Assembly (NCBI GenBank): GCA_019313735.1
Contig: JAFDAR010000010.1
Location: 1-12,076, forward strand
From: Deltaproteobacteria bacterium
Lineage (GTDB): Bacteria; Desulfobacterota; Syntrophia; Syntrophales; UBA2210
Direction: 5' to 3'
DNA: 12,076 nucleotides
Part shown: positions 1-7,521 of the stretch, piece after piece
Numbering within the stretch: the first letter of the stretch is position 1
How the letters are laid out: the number at the start of each line of letters is the position of its first letter
Notes under the pieces: generated by a model
Databases searched by the model: none
Seen by the model: only the letters and a program-made list of their open reading frames with translations
Told to the model about the DNA's origin: nothing
Program-made: the position numbers and the translations under genes

Positions 1-2
1 TT

Positions 3-932
3 TTCTTTGTCATTCCATTCCTGTGCCTTATGGTCCTCATGCAGATGCTCAGATCATACAGGTGGGGTATCATCATGAAACCCATCAGGAAGATTGACCA
101 ATTTTCACTCTTTTCTGTAACCTGTGTCGGGTTTCTGGCCGTGGTAGCTATTCCCGCAAGAATTGGCGAACTCGCACGGCCCTACCTTATCAGTGCAAAG
201 ACAGGTATCAGCATGTCTTCAGCAATGGGAACTATTGTGGTGGAGCGCATCTTTGACTCCCTGACCGTGCTGACAATATTCTTCGTTGGTGTCCTGTTCA
301 CACCGCTCCCATTATGGTTGATCAGGGGTAGTCTCATTTTTCTCTTTTTGGTACTTGCCCTTCTTGGACTGATGATTTTTTTCATTTTCAGAAAAGAGAC
401 TTCTCTGAAAACCCTCTCCCCTGTCATAAAATTATTTCCCGTAAGGTGGCATTCCAGATTTAAAGAGATTATAAGCTATTTTGTCGACGGGTTTAGAGTC
501 ATTTCTAATCAAAAACGCATGTGCTATCTGGTATTCTTGTCAATATTGATATGGGTGATCGAGGCAGTAGCCGTGTACGTTCTTTTTTTCGCGTTTGATA
601 TTGGACTTTCTCTACCAGCCGCTTTTGTCATTATGGCTATCATTATTGTGGGTATTGCCATACCAACTGCACCCGGATTCATAGGAAACTGGCATTTTTT
701 CTGCGTGCTGGGACTCGGCCTGTTCGGTGTTAATAAAACCGAGGCGCTTACCTATGCCATAGTCAATCACTTTCTAAGTATCGGAATTATTGTCATACTG
801 GGGCTCGCTTTTCTGCCCTTCAATCGGTTTTCTCTATCCGACATTAAAAACAAATTTTCAATAAACGGTGAGAAATTTGTTGACCCGGAGAAAACACGCC
901 TTACAGAACAAAATACAGGGTTGAAAAAATGA
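3..932 (+). CDS. UPF0104 / LPG-synthase-TM-like integral membrane protein, 5' end cut off by window edge
   Basis: Multi-spanning inner-membrane protein of the lysylphosphatidylglycerol-synthase transmembrane (YbhN/AglD/MprF N-terminal) family. The frame is open leftward from the ATG at 30 to the window edge (coding FFVIPFLCL before that Met), so the true start lies outside. Numbering from the Met at 30, about seven hydrophobic segments are visible. Two family-like motifs are RSYRWG at 8-13 with PARIGELARPYLI at 42-54, and PTAPGFIGNW at 212-221 followed by an FGV-x-A helix. Relatives are membrane proteins that move or modify lipid-linked molecules, and the MprF version flips lysyl-PG. The stop overlaps the arnT start by 4 bp (ATGA), so it belongs to the arn operon. 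By inference it could flip undecaprenyl-phosphate-Ara4N, since no ArnE/ArnF is seen here. Family assignment is fairly sure; the role is a guess. Confidence 0.8.
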   Translation, partial: FFVIPFLCLMVLMQMLRSYRWGIIMKPIRKIDQFSLFSVTCVGFLAVVAIPARIGELARPYLISAKTGISMSSAMGTIVVERIFDSLTVLTIFFVGVLFTPLPLWLIRGSLIFLFLVLALLGLMIFFIFRKETSLKTLSPVIKLFPVRWHSRFKEIISYFVDGFRVISNQKRMCYLVFLSILIWVIEAVAVYVLFFAFDIGLSLPAAFVIMAIIIVGIAIPTAPGFIGNWHFFCVLGLGLFGVNKTEALTYAIVNHFLSIGIIVILGLAFLPFNRFSLSDIKNKFSINGEKFVDPEKTRLTEQNTGLKK

Positions 933-2578
933 AGGGAAAACTATTGTTTCTTTTTATTGTCCCTCTGTTTTTATATATTATACTGTTGCCCGCCATGCCT
1001 CTGATGGAACCAGACGAAGCGCGGTACAGCGATATTCCAAGCCTGATGAACAGTACCGGAGACTACGTCACCCCCCATCTTAACCACGTGGTCTATCTTG
1101 AAAAACCTCCTCTCTGCTACTGGGCAACGGCCCTGTCATTCAAGATATTTGGTGAAAATGATTTTTCGTCGAGGCTTTTTGTGGGGTTATGTGCCTGGGG
1201 ATGTATTATTCTCGTATATTTTATGGGTGTATTTTTCACCAATGAAAAAACAGGGTTATACTCGGCAGGGGTCCTGACAACATTCCTGTTTCATTTTGTC
1301 CTTGGAAGGTTAAACATATTAGATATTCCTCTTGCTTTTTTCGTATGCCTCGCCATCTGGACCGGATATCGCTATATAGAGGGAAAAGGACAAAAAAAGA
1401 CCTGGGTCTACCTCCTCTATTTTTTTAGTGCCCTGGCTTTTCTGACAAAGGGACTGATCGGCATTGTTTTCCCATTTGCGATACTGGTACTCTGGCTCCT
1501 CGTCTCCTGGAGATGGCGTGAGGTTTTTAGGCTTTTTTCACCTGTAGGGGTTATGATCCTGCTGGCCGTATCGTGCCCGTGGATAATACTCGCGCAAAAG
1601 GCAAACCCCGATTTCCTGTGGTTTTTCTTCGTTCAGGAACATTTCCTGAGGTACACCACAACAATGCACGGGAAAGAAAATTCTCTTTTCTATTATGTCC
1701 CCATTATTATAGCTGGGACATTGCCCTGGTGCGCGTTTCTGGCCGAGGCTATGGCCGGAAGGCCCGACAGGAAAACCTCCTTTTGGGGGACATTTGACTG
1801 GCGTTTCCTTCTTACGTGGGCTGTTTTCATTTTTGCATTTTTCTCACTTTCTTCGTCTAAATTGATACCATACATGACTCCTTTGTTCCTACCTTTGGCT
1901 GTAATCTTCGGATACATCTTCAGCCTCTATGATGACCGGGAGGAGACGCTGACAGGCAAAGGGAAACTATTCCTGTTGCCTGTTGCTGTCCAGTCCTGCA
2001 TGTTTATCATTGTACTGTGTGTCCCGCTGTTTCTTAAAAGACATAATATTGTCCTGAGTGAGTGGCTTCCTCTTATAGCCATCCCTGTCGGGTTGCAGAT
2101 CTTGATCGTATTTCTGCCGGATGTTGTAAAAAAAACGTGGAGCAAAGGATGGTTTCTGACCATCTATTTAATCTCCGCGCTATTTCTGGCTTCGCTGCTC
2201 TTACCACTTTCACATTTTCTGACTCCTTATAAGTCGGCTTACCCGGTAACACAAATAATTAAGCCCATGCTTCCCGCCGGTGAAGATCTGTTCCAATATG
2301 GAATATCGCTCTACGGAATCGATTTTTACAGCAAGATAAGAACTCCTGTTGTTGATGATTTCGGGGAATTGGGATATGGCATAAGAAAACTTTCTCCTGA
2401 TGAAAGATCCCGTTATTTCATGACATCCGAAGATTTTTTCAGGTTATGCAGAGAAAAGGGTGAGATATACTGCGTGACAAAATACGAAAGAAGGGTTAGG
2501 AAGTTGAAAAAGAATATCCCGGGCGTAGAGGTGCTGTGGAGCAACGGCGCTTTTTATCTCCTGCGCCTTCGTTGTTGA
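929..2578 (+). CDS. arnT: ArnT: undecaprenyl-phosphate-Ara4N--lipid A 4-amino-4-deoxy-L-arabinosyltransferase
   Basis: GT-C fold (GT83) glycosyltransferase of the inner membrane. It moves Ara4N from undecaprenyl phosphate to lipid A phosphates on the periplasmic face, lowering negative charge and polymyxin binding. The 549 residues match the usual length of about 550. Family signatures are EPDEARY at 27-33 (acidic residues of the first periplasmic loop), EKPPL at 58-62, ALAFLTKGLIG at 169-179, and EHFLRYTT at 237-244 followed by a YYVP..IAGTLPW stretch as in enterobacterial ArnT. About a dozen hydrophobic helices precede a soluble C-terminal domain of roughly 110 residues. The start is supported by AGGG 8 nt upstream of the ATG and by the ATGA overlap with the preceding gene. 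An 11-nt gap with AGGA leads to arnB. A related GT-C transferase for another lipid-linked sugar is possible, but neighbours argue for ArnT. Confidence 0.92.
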   Translation: MKGKLLFLFIVPLFLYIILLPAMPLMEPDEARYSDIPSLMNSTGDYVTPHLNHVVYLEKPPLCYWATALSFKIFGENDFSSRLFVGLCAWGCIILVYFMGVFFTNEKTGLYSAGVLTTFLFHFVLGRLNILDIPLAFFVCLAIWTGYRYIEGKGQKKTWVYLLYFFSALAFLTKGLIGIVFPFAILVLWLLVSWRWREVFRLFSPVGVMILLAVSCPWIILAQKANPDFLWFFFVQEHFLRYTTTMHGKENSLFYYVPIIIAGTLPWCAFLAEAMAGRPDRKTSFWGTFDWRFLLTWAVFIFAFFSLSSSKLIPYMTPLFLPLAVIFGYIFSLYDDREETLTGKGKLFLLPVAVQSCMFIIVLCVPLFLKRHNIVLSEWLPLIAIPVGLQILIVFLPDVVKKTWSKGWFLTIYLISALFLASLLLPLSHFLTPYKSAYPVTQIIKPMLPAGEDLFQYGISLYGIDFYSKIRTPVVDDFGELGYGIRKLSPDERSRYFMTSEDFFRLCREKGEIYCVTKYERRVRKLKKNIPGVEVLWSNGAFYLLRLRC

Positions 2579-2589
2579 GGAATTGATAT

Positions 2590-3741
2590 ATGAAAATAAG
2601 AGAAGATTTTCTGCCTCTGAGCAGACCGTCCATCGGGGAAAAAGAAATAAACGGCGTTGTCACATGTCTGAAATCCGGGTGGATTACGACGGGTCCCGTG
2701 TGCAAAACATTCGAAGATAAGTTCCGCGAGATCACCGGAGCACCCCATGCGATATCTCTCAGCTCAGGCACGGCCGGTATGCACCTTATGATGCTAACCC
2801 TGGGATTAAAAGAGGGGGACGAAATCATAACGCCTTCCATGACCTTTGCCTCCACTATCAATATGATTACCCTGTGCGGCGCGAAACCAGTTTTTGTCGA
2901 CATTCATTATGATACGCTTAACATTAATGAGGAACTGATTGAAGGGGCTGTCACCGAAAGGACAAAGGCCATTATCCCTGTTCATTTTGCGGGCGCCCCC
3001 GCCGACATGGACAGAATAATGGATATCGCGAAAAGTCACAATCTTGTCGTCATCGAAGATGCAGCACATGCACTGGGAACCTGGTATAAAGGTGTCCATG
3101 CCGGGGGGTTCGGACAGACCGCTATTTTCTCCTTTCATCCCCTTAAAAATATCACGGCCGGTGAAGGCGGCATGATAACACTCAGTGACTCTCAGCTCGA
3201 AAAGAAACTGCGTCTTCTCAGATTCCATGGCATCGAACGGGATGCGTGGAAAAGATATGGCAAGGGCGGCAATCCGGGGTATGACATAAACGAACCCGGA
3301 TTCAAATATAATCTGACAGATATCCAGGCCGCCCTGGGATTGGCTCAACTTGCCAGACTGGGAGAACTCAATAAACGCAGAAAAGAGCTGGCCGATCTCT
3401 ATAGAGAGAATCTGGCAGGCGTGAAAGGCATTGACACACCGGGGGTTCCTCCATACCGGCACGTTCACGCATGGCACCTTTTCATTGTAAAAGTAACGGG
3501 CATGAGTCGAGAGACATTTATGAAAAAACTGGCGGAATATAACATCGGTTATGGAATCCATTTCCCCGCCGGTCACCGCTTTGGCTATATAAAAAAAACG
3601 CCCGGGATAACGAAAGAAAGATTGAGAGAAACAGAACTGGCCGCGGACAGGATCCTTTCTCTGCCCTTGTTTCCTGATATGGAAGACAAGGATGTTTCCT
3701 ACGTCTGCGAAGCAATCAGGGAGATATTGAGCCATGGATAA
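2590..3741 (+). CDS. arnB: ArnB: UDP-4-amino-4-deoxy-L-arabinose--oxoglutarate aminotransferase
   Basis: PLP-dependent DegT/DnrJ/EryC1-family aminotransferase. In the cytoplasm it converts UDP-Ara4O to UDP-Ara4N with glutamate as amino donor. At 383 residues it is close to the E. coli enzyme. Visible motifs are the N-terminal LPLSRPSIGEKEI, SLSSGTAGMHL at 57-67 (phosphate binding), HFAGAPADMD at 132-141, IEDAAHALGT at 155-164 with D157 positioned for the pyridine nitrogen, and FSFHPLKNITAGEGGM at 180-195 with K186 as the Schiff-base lysine. The C-terminal GIHFPAGHR at 322-330 resembles the substrate-binding end of ArnB. Start supported by AGGA 8 nt upstream of ATG. It overlaps arnC by 8 bp. 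The family covers many sugar aminotransferases, so specificity rests on motif similarity plus the complete Arn context. Confidence 0.92.
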   Translation: MKIREDFLPLSRPSIGEKEINGVVTCLKSGWITTGPVCKTFEDKFREITGAPHAISLSSGTAGMHLMMLTLGLKEGDEIITPSMTFASTINMITLCGAKPVFVDIHYDTLNINEELIEGAVTERTKAIIPVHFAGAPADMDRIMDIAKSHNLVVIEDAAHALGTWYKGVHAGGFGQTAIFSFHPLKNITAGEGGMITLSDSQLEKKLRLLRFHGIERDAWKRYGKGGNPGYDINEPGFKYNLTDIQAALGLAQLARLGELNKRRKELADLYRENLAGVKGIDTPGVPPYRHVHAWHLFIVKVTGMSRETFMKKLAEYNIGYGIHFPAGHRFGYIKKTPGITKERLRETELAADRILSLPLFPDMEDKDVSYVCEAIREILSHG

Positions 3742-4693
3742 CGAAGCAATGATTTCAGTGGTAATTCCCGTGTACAACGAAGAGGCGAACATCCCCACTC
3801 TTATGGAACGTATCAGGCCTGTCATGAAAGGGATGAGAAGAAGATATGAGATCATCTTTGTGGATGACGGAAGTCGGGATAACAGCCTTCCTATACTTAA
3901 AGGTCTTACATCTGAACCGGAAGTGCGGGTTGTGGAACTTACAAAAAACTATGGGCAACATGCGGCTCTCTTTTCGGGGTTCTCGATTGTCAGGGGTGAT
4001 ATTGTTATAACCTTGGACGCCGACCTGCAGAATCCGCCTGAAGAGATCCCCCGGCTTGTCAGAACAATGGAAGAGGGTGGATACGACGTAGTCGGAACCA
4101 TACGAAAAGAAAGAAAAGATTCCGCTTTCAGGACATTCCCGTCCAGACTGATCAATATCGTTGCGAGGAAGATTACAGGGATTCACATGACCGATTGGGG
4201 ATGCATGCTGAGGGCCTACAGGCGCAACATTGTCGAACACATGTCGGAATGCCGCGAACAATCCACCTTTATCCCGGCCCTGGCGGTATATTTTGCCAAG
4301 CATGTAACAGAGATTGAAGTAGCCCATGAAGAACGACACGCAGGAAAATCGCACTATCCACTCAGAAAGCTTATAAACCTCCAGTTTGATCTCGTATCAT
4401 CTTTTTCTGATTTTCCTCTGAAGCTGATCATGTACGCCGGCCTTGGGATGGCTTTCCTGGGTGTCTCTTTCGCTGTCATTCTGGGAATTGCCCGGCTTGC
4501 ATATGGCGCTACATGGGCAGCTGAAGGTGTCTTTACCCTTTTCGCCGCCCTTTTCGCATTTGTGGGATTCCAGTTCTTTGCCCTCGGCGTTATGGGTGAA
4601 TATATCGGACGAATATATAAAGAGGTCAGGAAAAGGCCGGAGTACGTCATCGATAGAATTTATTCTTCCGACAGCAACGGAGATTCCCGATGA
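3734..4693 (+). CDS. arnC: ArnC: undecaprenyl-phosphate 4-deoxy-4-formamido-L-arabinose transferase
   Basis: GT2-family, membrane-anchored glycosyltransferase. It transfers formylated Ara4N from UDP to undecaprenyl phosphate on the cytoplasmic face. The N-terminal GT-A domain shows VVIPVYNEEANIP at 9-21, FVDDGSRDNS at 42-51 and the DxD-type TLDADLQNPPEEIP at 93-106. DWGCMLRAYRR at 154-164 closely resembles the ArnC substrate loop. Two C-terminal membrane helices (about 230-255 and 265-288) are followed by GVMGEYIGRIYKEVRKRP, typical of ArnC/DPM-type anchors. Length (319) fits the family (about 322). Start supported by GGGAG about 10 nt before the ATG, inside the end of arnB. The stop overlaps the next gene as ATGA. 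GtrB-type bactoprenol transferases are the main alternative, but the operon makes ArnC much more likely. Confidence 0.92.
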   Translation: MDNEAMISVVIPVYNEEANIPTLMERIRPVMKGMRRRYEIIFVDDGSRDNSLPILKGLTSEPEVRVVELTKNYGQHAALFSGFSIVRGDIVITLDADLQNPPEEIPRLVRTMEEGGYDVVGTIRKERKDSAFRTFPSRLINIVARKITGIHMTDWGCMLRAYRRNIVEHMSECREQSTFIPALAVYFAKHVTEIEVAHEERHAGKSHYPLRKLINLQFDLVSSFSDFPLKLIMYAGLGMAFLGVSFAVILGIARLAYGATWAAEGVFTLFAALFAFVGFQFFALGVMGEYIGRIYKEVRKRPEYVIDRIYSSDSNGDSR

Positions 4694-5613
4694 AGGCGGT
4701 CGTGTTTGCCTATCATAACATGGGCATTACCGGTCTTGAGGCCCTGAAAAAGGAGCTGTTCGACATAAAAGCGGTTATCTCCCATCATGACAACCCGGAA
4801 GAGAACTGCTGGTTCGGCTCGGTTGTCGAATGGGCGAAAGAAAACGGGATACCCGTATACTGCCCCGCGGATGTCAATTCGCCCGAGTGGATTGAAAAGA
4901 TACAGAATATATCCCCTGATGTTATCTTCTCATTTTACTACCGCAATCTTCTAAGCGGCAATATACTGGACATTCCCTCATCAGGCGCGTATAACCTCCA
5001 CGGCTCTCTTCTCCCGGCCTATCGAGGCAGATGCCCGGTAAACTGGGTTCTTGTGAATGGTGAGTCCTCAACGGGAGTCACACTGCATCACATGGTAGAA
5101 AAGGCAGATGCGGGGGATATCGTGGGACAAAGAGAGGTCCCGATAGAATTTGAAGATACCGCGTTTACACTCTACGGAAAGCTTTGCGAATACGCGAAAG
5201 AACTCCTTTCAGAGATACTGCCCTTGATAAAGAATCATGCAGCTCCACGCATCGCTCAGGATTTGAGTTCAGGAACCTATTATGGCGGCAGACGACCGGA
5301 AGATGGAATAATAGACTGGAACTGGCCCGTCCTGAGGATATACAATCTCATACGGGCCGTGACCGATCCCTATCCGGGGGCTTTTACCCTCCTTCCCGAC
5401 GGGGAGAAACTGTTGATCTGGTGGGGAAGACCTGAGCGGCGGAATGATCCAGGGCGCGTGAAAGGCACCGTGGAGGCAGAAGGGGGAAACATCTATATCA
5501 GAAGTCCGGACGGCCGGCTGAAACTGATAGATATTGAGATTGCGAACAACAGGTTAAAAGGGCAAGAAATTTTTAACTATTTTAAGAGAAAGAAGGATAT
5601 GGTTCTCAAATGA
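4690..5613 (+). CDS. arnA (N-terminal part): Stand-alone ArnA N-terminal domain: UDP-Ara4N formyltransferase
   Basis: Formyltransferase using 10-formyltetrahydrofolate to N-formylate UDP-Ara4N, matching only the first half of enterobacterial ArnA. It opens with MKAVVFAYHNMG, continues through SPDVIFSFYYRNLL at 75-88, and has the catalytic triad in the ArnA arrangement: N102 and H104 in YNLHGSLLP and D140 in VEKADAGDIV. These are the same residue numbers as in E. coli ArnA. A C-terminal formyltransferase subdomain occupies about 205-300 (GRRPEDGIIDW, AVTDPYPGAF). The ORF stops at 307 residues, where the E. coli linker to the dehydrogenase domain begins. Start supported by GGAG 7 nt upstream, and it overlaps arnC by 4 bp. 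Methionyl-tRNA formyltransferase is a relative, but similarity and context favour the Arn function. The split is discussed in the findings. Confidence 0.92.
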   Translation: MKAVVFAYHNMGITGLEALKKELFDIKAVISHHDNPEENCWFGSVVEWAKENGIPVYCPADVNSPEWIEKIQNISPDVIFSFYYRNLLSGNILDIPSSGAYNLHGSLLPAYRGRCPVNWVLVNGESSTGVTLHHMVEKADAGDIVGQREVPIEFEDTAFTLYGKLCEYAKELLSEILPLIKNHAAPRIAQDLSSGTYYGGRRPEDGIIDWNWPVLRIYNLIRAVTDPYPGAFTLLPDGEKLLIWWGRPERRNDPGRVKGTVEAEGGNIYIRSPDGRLKLIDIEIANNRLKGQEIFNYFKRKKDMVLK

Positions 5614-6647
5614 AAGTTTTAATATTCGGTGTAAATGGTTTTATCGGGCATCACCTGACAAACAGGATCCTCAATACAACGGACTGGTCCGTCTACGGCA
5701 TGGACCTCGGTTTCGACAGGCTGGGCAAATCGCTGGACAATCCACGTTTTCACTTTCTGGAAGGTGATATATCTATAAACAAAGAGTGGATAGAATACCA
5801 TATCAAGAAGTGTGATGCCATCATGCCGCTGGTGGCCATCGCCACTCCGAAACAGTATATTGAAGACCCCATAGGCGTCTTCAATCTGGATTTTGAGATG
5901 AATCTCAATATTGTAAAACAATGTGTGAAATATCATAAAAGGATACTGTTCCCTTCCACCTCCGAAGTATATGGCGCCTCTCCCGACCCGGAATTCAAAG
6001 AAGACGAAACATTTCTTGTCCTGGGCCCCATACAGAAGGAACGCTGGATCTATTCATGCTGCAAGCAACTTCTCGATCGCGTCATCTACGCCCACGGGAT
6101 CAGGGGTGACCTTGACTTTACCCTTTTCAGACCTTTCAACTGGATCGGACCGAGACTGGATTCTCTGGACGCTGCAAAGGAGGGAAGTTCCAGGGTCGTA
6201 ACACAGTTTATAGCGGAACTTCTTATGAAGCATCCCATATCACTCGTGGATGGTGGCCGGCAGAAGAGGTGTTTTACCTATGTCGACGATGGGATCGACG
6301 CCCTTATGAAGATACTGGAGAACAAAGACGACTGCTGCAGAAATGAAATTATCAATATCGGAAATCCGGATAACGAATATTCAATCAAAGAACTTGCCTC
6401 CATCCTGAAAAACCTCTTTATGAAACACCCCGATCATAAAAATGATAAGAGGTTTTCCGAGATTATCGAGGTGTCGGCTGGCGATTATTACGGCAAGGGA
6501 TACCAGGATATCTATACAAGAAAACCGAGCATCGAAAAGGCCCGCAGACTGCTGAACTGGGAACCCTCGACAGGTCTGGAGGAATCTCTCAAGATAACAC
6601 TCTATTCCTTCTTAGAAGAAAATGAAACAGCCCATTCGGCAGAATAA
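5610..6647 (+). CDS. arnA (C-terminal part): Stand-alone ArnA C-terminal domain: UDP-glucuronate C4 decarboxylase (NAD-dependent)
   Basis: Extended short-chain dehydrogenase/epimerase matching the second half of ArnA. It oxidises UDP-glucuronate at C4 and decarboxylates it to UDP-Ara4O. The Rossmann motif GVNGFIG is at 7-13. EGDISINKEWIEYHIKKCD at 51-69 and PLVAIATP at 73-80 are close to E. coli ArnA. Catalytic residues are visible: T117-S118-E119 in FPSTSEVYG, Y148 and K152 in IYSCCKQ, and R304 in YQDIYTRKPSIEKA, equivalent to the E. coli R619 that assists decarboxylation. GGRQKRCFTYVDDGIDAL at 215-232 is the usual substrate-binding end. Start ATG overlaps the formyltransferase stop (ATGA); AAGGA lies 12 nt upstream, so translational coupling is likely. 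The conserved E and R argue for the ArnA decarboxylase rather than a simple epimerase or UXS. Confidence 0.92.
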   Translation: MKVLIFGVNGFIGHHLTNRILNTTDWSVYGMDLGFDRLGKSLDNPRFHFLEGDISINKEWIEYHIKKCDAIMPLVAIATPKQYIEDPIGVFNLDFEMNLNIVKQCVKYHKRILFPSTSEVYGASPDPEFKEDETFLVLGPIQKERWIYSCCKQLLDRVIYAHGIRGDLDFTLFRPFNWIGPRLDSLDAAKEGSSRVVTQFIAELLMKHPISLVDGGRQKRCFTYVDDGIDALMKILENKDDCCRNEIINIGNPDNEYSIKELASILKNLFMKHPDHKNDKRFSEIIEVSAGDYYGKGYQDIYTRKPSIEKARRLLNWEPSTGLEESLKITLYSFLEENETAHSAE

Positions 6648-7506
6648 AGAACATGCCCTGGCCCTGAAGGTTGACGTGGACACCCACATCGGCATGAAGC
6701 GGGGTGTCCCCCGTCTGCTTTCTACCCTGTCTCACTTCGGGATTAAGGCGACTTTTTTTCTCAGCATGGGGCCGGATGCATCAGGTCGGGCCGTTCTTCA
6801 ACTGATCAAAAATCCGCGTTTTCTAAAGAAGATGGTGAGAACTAACGCCGGACGCCTGTATGGCATTCGGACAGCCCTTTATGGAACACTCCTCCCCTCT
6901 CCCATGGTGGCCCTAGCGTTCCCGGAACTGGTGAGGCGCATCCTATCAGAGGGGCACGAGGTGGAATTCCACGCGTGGGATCACAGGCGATGGCAGGATG
7001 ATCTGTTTAGCCACTCCTCCGCATGGGTCGAAGAGTGGTTTCAAAAGGGGATAGACGCATACACAAAACTGGCCGGCGGCAGACCATCCTCGTTCGGGGC
7101 TCCCGGATGGCTGATAGATGACAGGGCGCTGGAGACAGCCGCTAAATACGGTTTTGCATACCTCAGCTGCACCCGCGCACGGGAACCTTTCATACACGAA
7201 ACCTCCGGCCTGGTGGAGATACCTTCCGATCTGCCCTGTCCTGAAGAGATTGGAGTTGACACATTTGTTCCCACCATATTGAATATCCTCAAGGATGGCG
7301 GCATCCACGTACTCCCTGTGCATGCCGAGGCGGAAGGAGGTATATGGAACGAACATTTCACGCAGTTACTGTCAGAGATACTTGATACCGACTATCGCAT
7401 TGTACCTCTTTCAGAAATAAAAAACATTCTGCAACGGGAATCACTGCCCGTAAGAAAACATCGGTTGGAACTCCTGCCGGGACGCTCCGTTGTGTGCGCG
7501 GCATAG
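6622..7506 (+). CDS. arnD: ArnD: 4-deoxy-4-formamido-L-arabinose-phosphoundecaprenol deformylase
   Basis: NodB/polysaccharide-deacetylase-type hydrolase that removes the formyl group from undecaprenyl-phosphate-Ara4FN, making the ArnC step irreversible. Length 294 is close to E. coli ArnD (296). The metal-site signature starts with KVDVDT at 16-21 (D18, D20), continues with FHAWDHRRW at 116-124 (H117, H121), and ends with LPVHAEAEGG at 231-240, like the THAEVEG of ArnD. GVPRLLSTL at 28-36 and TNAGRLYG at 74-81 also match. The ATG at 6622 overlaps the preceding gene by 26 bp and has only a poor purine-rich stretch upstream. The next in-frame Met falls after the DVD motif, so this start is the only reasonable ATG, and coupling to the preceding gene is likely. 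It is the last gene of the operon and faces ntrX. Confidence 0.92.
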   Translation: MKQPIRQNKEHALALKVDVDTHIGMKRGVPRLLSTLSHFGIKATFFLSMGPDASGRAVLQLIKNPRFLKKMVRTNAGRLYGIRTALYGTLLPSPMVALAFPELVRRILSEGHEVEFHAWDHRRWQDDLFSHSSAWVEEWFQKGIDAYTKLAGGRPSSFGAPGWLIDDRALETAAKYGFAYLSCTRAREPFIHETSGLVEIPSDLPCPEEIGVDTFVPTILNILKDGGIHVLPVHAEAEGGIWNEHFTQLLSEILDTDYRIVPLSEIKNILQRESLPVRKHRLELLPGRSVVCAA

Positions 7507-7521
7507 GAACAGGCTGAATAG
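7507..7521. other. 15-bp gap between convergent arnD and ntrX stops, no terminator seen
   Basis: The arnD stop (TAG 7504-7506) and the ntrX stop (TAG on minus, 7522-7524) are separated by 15 bp. I see no GC-rich hairpin with a T-run on either strand in or next to the gap. Either termination is Rho-dependent or the two transcripts run into each other. Confidence 0.7.

Noticed and set aside
690..704. Sigma-54-like TGG-CAT...TGC with GG-N10-GC spacing upstream of arnT
   Set aside because: It encodes the conserved NWHFFCV stretch of the membrane protein and matches the consensus only partly, so it is probably chance.
2806..3855. 349-codon open frame on the minus strand
   Set aside because: It lies antisense to arnB and the start of arnC, which have clear catalytic motifs. 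Its translation shows no recognisable domain, so it is a codon-bias shadow.
3755..4354. 199-codon minus-strand open frame
   Set aside because: Antisense to arnC, with low-complexity translation and no plausible start signal.
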